A stretch of 64,000 bases of DNA from Pseudomonas sp. Irchel 3E13 (GTDB lineage: Bacteria; Pseudomonadota; Gammaproteobacteria; Pseudomonadales; Pseudomonadaceae): positions 248,001 through 312,000 of the forward strand of contig NZ_FYDX01000003.1 in NCBI RefSeq assembly GCF_900187455.1, in the 5' to 3' direction. Below the pieces are notes generated by a model. It was given only the letters and a program-made list of their open reading frames with translations. It had not been told where the DNA came from and made no database searches. Below, piece by piece: positions 58,466-64,000 of this stretch (position 1 is its first letter; each line of letters starts with the position of its first letter). The position numbers were made by a program, and so were the translations under genes.

Positions 58466-59791
58466 TCAGTCCGTCACGATTCGCGAATGTTTCTGGGTGT
58501 CTTTCATGAACACATACACCAGCAACGAGCAGGCGATGCAGGCGGTGACGTACCAGTAATACCCGGTTTCCATGCCGACGCTCTTGAACCACAGGGCGAC
58601 GTACTCAGCGGTGCCGCCGAAGATCGAGACGGTCAGGGCGTAAGGCAGGCCGACGCCCAAGGCGCGGATTTCGGTTGGGAACAGTTCGGCTTTGACCACG
58701 GCGTTGATCGAGGTGTAGCCGCTGACGATGATCAGTGCCGCCATGATCAGGAAGAACGCGCCCCACCAGCTTTGGATGGTGTGCAGGGTGGTGAGGATCG
58801 GTACGGTGAAGATCGTGCCGAGAACACCGAAGGCGATCAGGATCGGACGCCGGCCGATCTTGTCGGAGAGGCCACCGATCACCGGTTGCAGGCACATGAA
58901 CAGGAAAAGGGTGGCCGCCGAGATCATGGTCGAGTCGGTGATGCTCATGCCGACGGTGTTGACCAGGTATTTCTGCATGTAGGTGGTGTAGGTGTAGAAG
59001 GCCAGGGTGCCGCCCATGGTCAGGCCGACCACGGTGGCGAGTTCCTTCGGATGGCGCAGCAGGGTGCGCATCGGCCGCTCTCTGCCTTTGGTTTTTTCCT
59101 TCTTGGTGAAGGAAGCGGTTTCTTCCATGCCGCGCCGCAGGTACAGCGCAACCACCGCGCACAGCGCGCCGATCACGAAGGGTACGCGCCAGCCCCAGGC
59201 GTAGAGCTGTTCGGTGGTCAGGGTCTGTTGCAGGACGATCAGCACGGCGAGGGCGATGAGCTGGCCGGAAATCAGCGTGACGTACTGGAAGCTGGAGAAG
59301 AACCCGCGGCGTTCCTTGGTGGCCATTTCGCTGAGGTAGGTGGCCGAGGTGCCGTATTCGCCACCGACCGACAGGCCCTGCATCAGGCGGGCGATGATCA
59401 GCAGGACCGGTGCGGCGACGCCGATGGTTTCATAGCTCGGGGTCAGGGCGATGACCAGGGAGCCGAAACACATAAGCAATACCGAGGCCATCAGCGCGGC
59501 CTTGCGGCCCTTGCGGTCGGCGTAGATGCCCATCAGCCAGCCGCCGATTGGGCGCATCAGGAAGCCTACGGCGAAGATCGCGGCGGTGTTGAGCAGTTGC
59601 GCGGTGGTGTCGCCGGCGGGGAAGAAGGCCTTGGCGAAGTACAGGGAAAATGCGGCGTAGACGTACCAGTCGTACCACTCGACCATGTTGCCGACCGATC
59701 CGCTGAAGATCGACTTGAGGCGACTGGAAGTGGTTTTTACCGGCGCGGGCGTGGCAATCGCCCCAGCAGGCACGGAGGTGGAGTTATCCAT
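58466..59791 (-). CDS. Dicarboxylate/alpha-ketoglutarate MFS permease
   Basis: A 441-residue metabolite:H+ symporter (KgtP/PcaT group, related to P. aeruginosa PA5530). GNMVEWYDWYVYAAFSLYF opens helix 1, GIYADRKGRKAALM lies in the 2-3 loop, and GGEYGTSATYLSEMA in helix 5. The ATG at 59791 (MDNSTSVPAG) was chosen over one 15 bp upstream because AAGGTC lies 9 nt before it. A sigma-54 promoter sits about 60 bp upstream, and the neighbouring two-component pair is of the sigma-54-activating kind, so C5-dicarboxylate-induced uptake is likely. Confidence 0.88.
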   Translation of the reverse strand: MDNSTSVPAGAIATPAPVKTTSSRLKSIFSGSVGNMVEWYDWYVYAAFSLYFAKAFFPAGDTTAQLLNTAAIFAVGFLMRPIGGWLMGIYADRKGRKAALMASVLLMCFGSLVIALTPSYETIGVAAPVLLIIARLMQGLSVGGEYGTSATYLSEMATKERRGFFSSFQYVTLISGQLIALAVLIVLQQTLTTEQLYAWGWRVPFVIGALCAVVALYLRRGMEETASFTKKEKTKGRERPMRTLLRHPKELATVVGLTMGGTLAFYTYTTYMQKYLVNTVGMSITDSTMISAATLFLFMCLQPVIGGLSDKIGRRPILIAFGVLGTIFTVPILTTLHTIQSWWGAFFLIMAALIIVSGYTSINAVVKAELFPTEIRALGVGLPYALTVSIFGGTAEYVALWFKSVGMETGYYWYVTACIACSLLVYVFMKDTQKHSRIVTD

Positions 59792-59851
59792 TGACGGGAC
59801 CTTCATCGTTGTTTTTGTGGAGCGCGCCGAAACGCAGCCTGGCGGGTCTAT

Positions 59852-59867
59852 AGCAGGAGCTGTGCCA
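59852..59867 (-). promoter_or_regulatory. Sigma-54 promoter of the dicarboxylate permease
   Basis: On the minus strand TGGCAC-A-GCTC-CTGCT matches TGGCACG-N4-TTGCT at 2 mismatches, with GG and GC exactly 10 bp apart. It would start transcription near 59840, about 50 nt before the ATG. Confidence 0.75.
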
Positions 59868-59881
59868 GGGGAGCTCCGTCA

Positions 59882-59980
59882 CCGCCATCGCTGGCCAGCC
59901 AGCGCCCACAGAAACACCGGCAGCCCTGGAAATAGAGGCGTGCGAAGAACCTGTGGGAGCTGCCTTGCCAGCGATGGCGG
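59882..59980. repeat. Inverted REP pair upstream of the permease
   Basis: CCGCCATCGCTGGC and GCCAGCGATGGCGG lie 71 bp apart, just upstream of the sigma-54 promoter. The right copy adjoins TGTGGGAGCTGCCTT, as in pseudomonad REPs. Confidence 0.65.
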
Positions 59981-60012
59981 CGACACAAACAACAACGATT
60001 AGAGATCAAATG

Positions 60013-60026
60013 AGCGGAAATCCGCT
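60013..60026. promoter_or_regulatory. Palindrome, candidate enhancer site for the response regulator
   Basis: AGCGGAAATCCGCT is a 14-bp near-perfect palindrome about 145 bp upstream of the sigma-54 promoter, a usual distance for an upstream activator site. A partial copy (GGAATCCGCC) lies 24 bp to the right. Confidence 0.45.
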
Positions 60027-60063
60027 TATTCGGAAGATGGCCTGAGCAGGAATCCGCCGATGC

Positions 60064-61391
<1,328 letters not shown>

Positions 61392-61398
<7 letters not shown>

Positions 61399-63149
61399 AC
61401 GGGCTCCGGATCGCGGGGAAGGGTGAAACTGAAGCGGGCGCCGCCAGGCTGGTTTTCGACCTGCAGCCGGCCGCCCGCCTCGTGGATGATGCCATAGGAA
61501 ATCGCCAGGCCCAGCCCGAGGCCTTCGCCCACCGGTTTGGTGGTGAAGAACGGGTCGAACACGCTGCCCAGGTGCTCCGGGGCGATGCCGCCGCCGCTGT
61601 CGAGCACGCTCAGGCGCCAGCCGTCACCTTCACAGTCGATGCGGATTTCCAGGCGGCGATAGCCTTTGCCGGCCATGGCATCCAGGGCGTTGTGCAGCAG
61701 GTTGATCAGCACCTGCTCCAGGCGGATCGCGTCGCCGCGGACCCAGGCCGGACGGGCCAGATACAGCGCAGTGCTGACGCTCTCGGCGCGCAGGCGGGTA
61801 TCGAGCAGTTGCAGGGCGTGATCGACCACCGTGGCCAGGTCGAGGCTCTCGCGCAGGCCGCTGGGGCTGTTGCGGGCGAAGGTTTTCAGGTGCCCGGTGA
61901 GCGCGGCCATGCGCGTGAGCATCTGCTCCAGCGGTTGCAGGGCCTGGCGGGCATCCTCGATGCGGTCGTGGTCCAGCAGCAGGCGCAGCGACGCCAGTTG
62001 CATACGCTGGGTGGTCAGCGGCTGGTTCAGTTCATGGGCGAGGGCGGCGGACATCTGTCCCAGCGCCGCCAGCTTGGTCGATTGCACCAGGCCTTCCTGG
62101 GCGGTGCGCAGGTCGCGGGTGCGTTCTTCCACCAGGCGCTCCAGCTCCTCGCGGCTGCGCTGGCGCAGGCGGGCGAGGCGCAGGCGCTGGTTGACGAAGA
62201 GCGCGGCGAACACCAGGGTCAGCCAGATTGCCGCGGCGGCCAGCGCGGCGTTGCGTCCGTCATCGCCGGTCTGCGGCGTGCGCAGCAGGTGCAGGGTCCA
62301 GCCTTCGGCTTCCAGCGGCAGGCTTTCCCACAAGTAGTCTTGCGTGCCTTCCGGGCCCTGGACGCGGACCAGATTGCTGTTGTCGTCGAAGCGGTTGAGC
62401 ACCTGGCTCTGCAAAGGCACCAAGGGCTGTTTGTCGTACTGGCGGGTCTGTTCCAGTTCGTTGAAGTCATGGGCCGAGAGGGCGTTGAGCTTGCGGTAGC
62501 GCCAGCCCTCCTGGTTGGCGATGAAGACGATGCCGCGCGAGTCGCTGACCAGCAGCACGTCGTTGCCCATGCGCCATTCCCGTTCCAGCTCGGGGAATTC
62601 CAGCTTGACCACCATGGCGCCAAGGAAGCGCTGGTTGTCGTCCTTCACCGCGCTGGACAGGAAGTAACCGGGAATGCCGCTGGTCACGCCCACGGCGTAG
62701 AAGCGCCCGGTGCCCTGGCTGAGGGTCTGCTTGAAGTACGGCCGGAAGCCGTAGTTGTGGCCCACATAGGTGCTCGGCAGGCGCCAGTTGCTGGCGGCCA
62801 CGGCCAGGCCGGTGTGGTCGAGCAGTTCCAGGGTGGAGGAATTGGCCGCGCCGTTGATGCGCTCCAGCTTGCGGTTGAGCAGGTTCTGGGTGGCGGCATC
62901 CACCGGCCCGCCGAGGGCGGCGATCAGTTCCGGGTCCAGCGCCAGCACCGCGGGCAAGGCGCGGTAGCGTTCGATCAGGGTGTGCAGCGAAGTGGCGTAC
63001 AGGCCCAGTTGCTGGTTGGCCCGTTCCGCTTCCTCGACCATGGCCTGGCGTTGTGCGTGGTGCATGGCCCAGGCCGCGGCGAGCAAGGTGCCGGCGCTGA
63101 TCAGCAGAAGGATCAGGCCAAGGCGCAGGGTGCGAAAGGAAAAAAGCAT
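61392..63149 (-). CDS. mifS: DctB/MifS-type sensor histidine kinase
   Basis: A 585-residue membrane kinase. Helix 1 is near residues 8-30, the periplasmic double-Cache sensor spans about 35-285 and includes the ligand-loop segment YGFRPYFKQTLSQGTGRFYAVG, and helix 2 lies near 300-320. A short coiled coil precedes the H-box ALAHELNQPLTTQ (His is the phosphorylated residue), then NLLHNALDA (N-box), DSGGGI and GLGLGLAISYGI (G-boxes). The Cache type suits carboxylate sensing. It is coupled to the response regulator by a 7-bp overlap. Confidence 0.82.
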
Positions 63150-63212
63150 CGATAAGCCATCCGCGGCGATGGGGAAGGCCGCGAGGCGCTTCCCCTTGGG
63201 CAGGGCGGCGCG

Positions 63213-64000
63213 TTACAGCAGCTCGAAGCTCTGCTGTTGCACCGTCTCGGAGTCCAGGCCGACCTGTACGTTGAACTCACCCGGTTCGGCGGCGAGTTTC
63301 AATTGGCTGTTGTAGAACTTCAGGTCGTCTTCGCTGATACGGAAGGTCACGACCCGCTCTTCGCCAGCCTTGAGCAGGACTTTCTGGAAGTTTTTCAGTT
63401 CCTTGACCGGGCGGCTCATGGATGCGGCGACATCCTGCAGGTAAAGCTGCACCACGGTTTCGCCGTCACGCTTGCCGGTGTTCTTCACCTTGACGCTGGC
63501 TTCCAGGCTGCCGCCCTGTTTCAGGGTCTTCGCTGAAAGGGTCAGTGGCGACACGGAGAACTCGGTGTAGCTCAGCCCGTAACCGAACGGATACAGCGGG
63601 CCGTTGGGCTCCTCGAAGTACTGCGAGGTGTAGTTGCCCGGCTTGCCCGGGGTGAACGGCCGGCCGATGCGCATGTGGTTGTAGTACATCGGAATCTGGC
63701 CGACCGAGCGTGGGAAGGTGATCGGCAGCTTGCCGGACGGGTTGTAGTCGCCGAACAGCACGTCGGCGATGGCGTTGCCGCCTTCGGTGCCGGAGAACCA
63801 GGTTTCCAGCAGGGCGTCGGCCTGTTCGCGTTCCCAGTTGATCGACAGCGGACGGCCGTTCATCAGCACCAGCACCAGCGGCTTGCCGGTGGCTTTCAGC
63901 GCCTTGATCAGGTCGCGTTGCACGGCCGGGACTTCCAGGGTGGTGCGGCTGGACGATTCGTGGGACATGCCACGGGATTCGCCAACCACGGCCACGATCA
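63213..64000 (-). CDS. bglX: Periplasmic beta-glucosidase, GH3 (C-terminal part, cut by window edge)
   Basis: At least 262 residues of the C-terminal half of a family 3 glycoside hydrolase. KPLVLVLMNGRPLSINWE, SGTEGGNAIADVLFGDYNPSGKLPITFPRS in outline and the fibronectin type III-like C-terminal domain (LKNFQKVLLKAGEERVVTF) are diagnostic of the BglX type. The catalytic N-terminal barrel lies beyond the right edge. It reads leftward, converging on nothing; a 63-bp gap separates it from the kinase start, so it may be the gene upstream of mifS. Confidence 0.88.
   Translation of the reverse strand, partial: IVAVVGESRGMSHESSSRTTLEVPAVQRDLIKALKATGKPLVLVLMNGRPLSINWEREQADALLETWFSGTEGGNAIADVLFGDYNPSGKLPITFPRSVGQIPMYYNHMRIGRPFTPGKPGNYTSQYFEEPNGPLYPFGYGLSYTEFSVSPLTLSAKTLKQGGSLEASVKVKNTGKRDGETVVQLYLQDVAASMSRPVKELKNFQKVLLKAGEERVVTFRISEDDLKFYNSQLKLAAEPGEFNVQVGLDSETVQQQSFELL

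Overview
The window is a GC-rich chromosomal segment from a Pseudomonas of the P. fluorescens/P. protegens/P. chlororaphis type. The block pykA - sbcB - mvaT - purU - amino-acid chemoreceptor follows the P. aeruginosa PA4329-PA4309 neighbourhood. Other signs of the genus are MvaT, an OprD-family porin, a ttgABC/ttgR efflux locus with a recognisable TtgR operator, the complete lower protocatechuate pathway under an IclR-type PcaR, and many short inverted repeats of the pseudomonad REP kind. I see no tRNA, rRNA, integrase, transposase, prophage or CRISPR array.

Layout. 1-16.5 kb is mostly conserved housekeeping DNA: class I fumarase (cut by the left edge), a ferredoxin reductase, pyruvate kinase, a lipoprotein, a PilZ protein, exonuclease I, MvaT, PurU, a three-gene envelope operon (GT4 glycosyltransferase, DUF2334 deacetylase, LPG-synthase-like membrane protein), a PctA-type chemoreceptor, YjgR and a Pit phosphate transporter. 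16.5-26.7 kb is the protocatechuate lower pathway: pcaR, pcaK, pcaIJF, pcaT, pcaB, pcaD, pcaC. A candidate small RNA fires divergently from pcaR. 26.7-28.4 kb holds an Mpo1-like protein, a Crp/Fnr regulator and an element with perfect 59-bp inverted arms. 28.4-35.8 kb is a sulfate-ester scavenging island: arylsulfatase atsA, ABC importer atsRBC with a fused double permease, a SftR-like LysR regulator and the alkylsulfatase dioxygenase atsK. 35.9-37.2 kb is an OprD-type porin with a PcaR-type box upstream.

37.4-44.1 kb is the ttgABC RND multidrug pump and its TetR repressor. 44.2-58.4 kb is mixed accessory DNA: a DMT transporter, an MFS drug exporter, pobA/pobR for 4-hydroxybenzoate, four further regulators, a degenerate metallo-beta-lactamase-fold protein, an NAD(P)-binding protein, a ThDP decarboxylase (AruI type), small proteins, a flavin reductase, a secreted tandem-repeat peptide and a DUF347 membrane protein. 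58.4-63.2 kb is a dicarboxylate MFS permease behind a sigma-54 promoter, beside a sigma-54 response regulator and sensor kinase (MifR/MifS type). The right edge cuts a BglX-type beta-glucosidase.

How the genes work together. PobA makes protocatechuate from 4-hydroxybenzoate; PcaB, C, D, IJ and F take the ring-cleavage product to succinyl-CoA and acetyl-CoA; PcaK, PcaT and probably the OprD porin bring substrates in. PcaR-type boxes lie before pcaR, pcaK, pcaI, the porin and, less perfectly, pobA, so one regulator may tie together loci spread over about 31 kb. The ring-cleavage dioxygenase genes pcaGH are not in the window.
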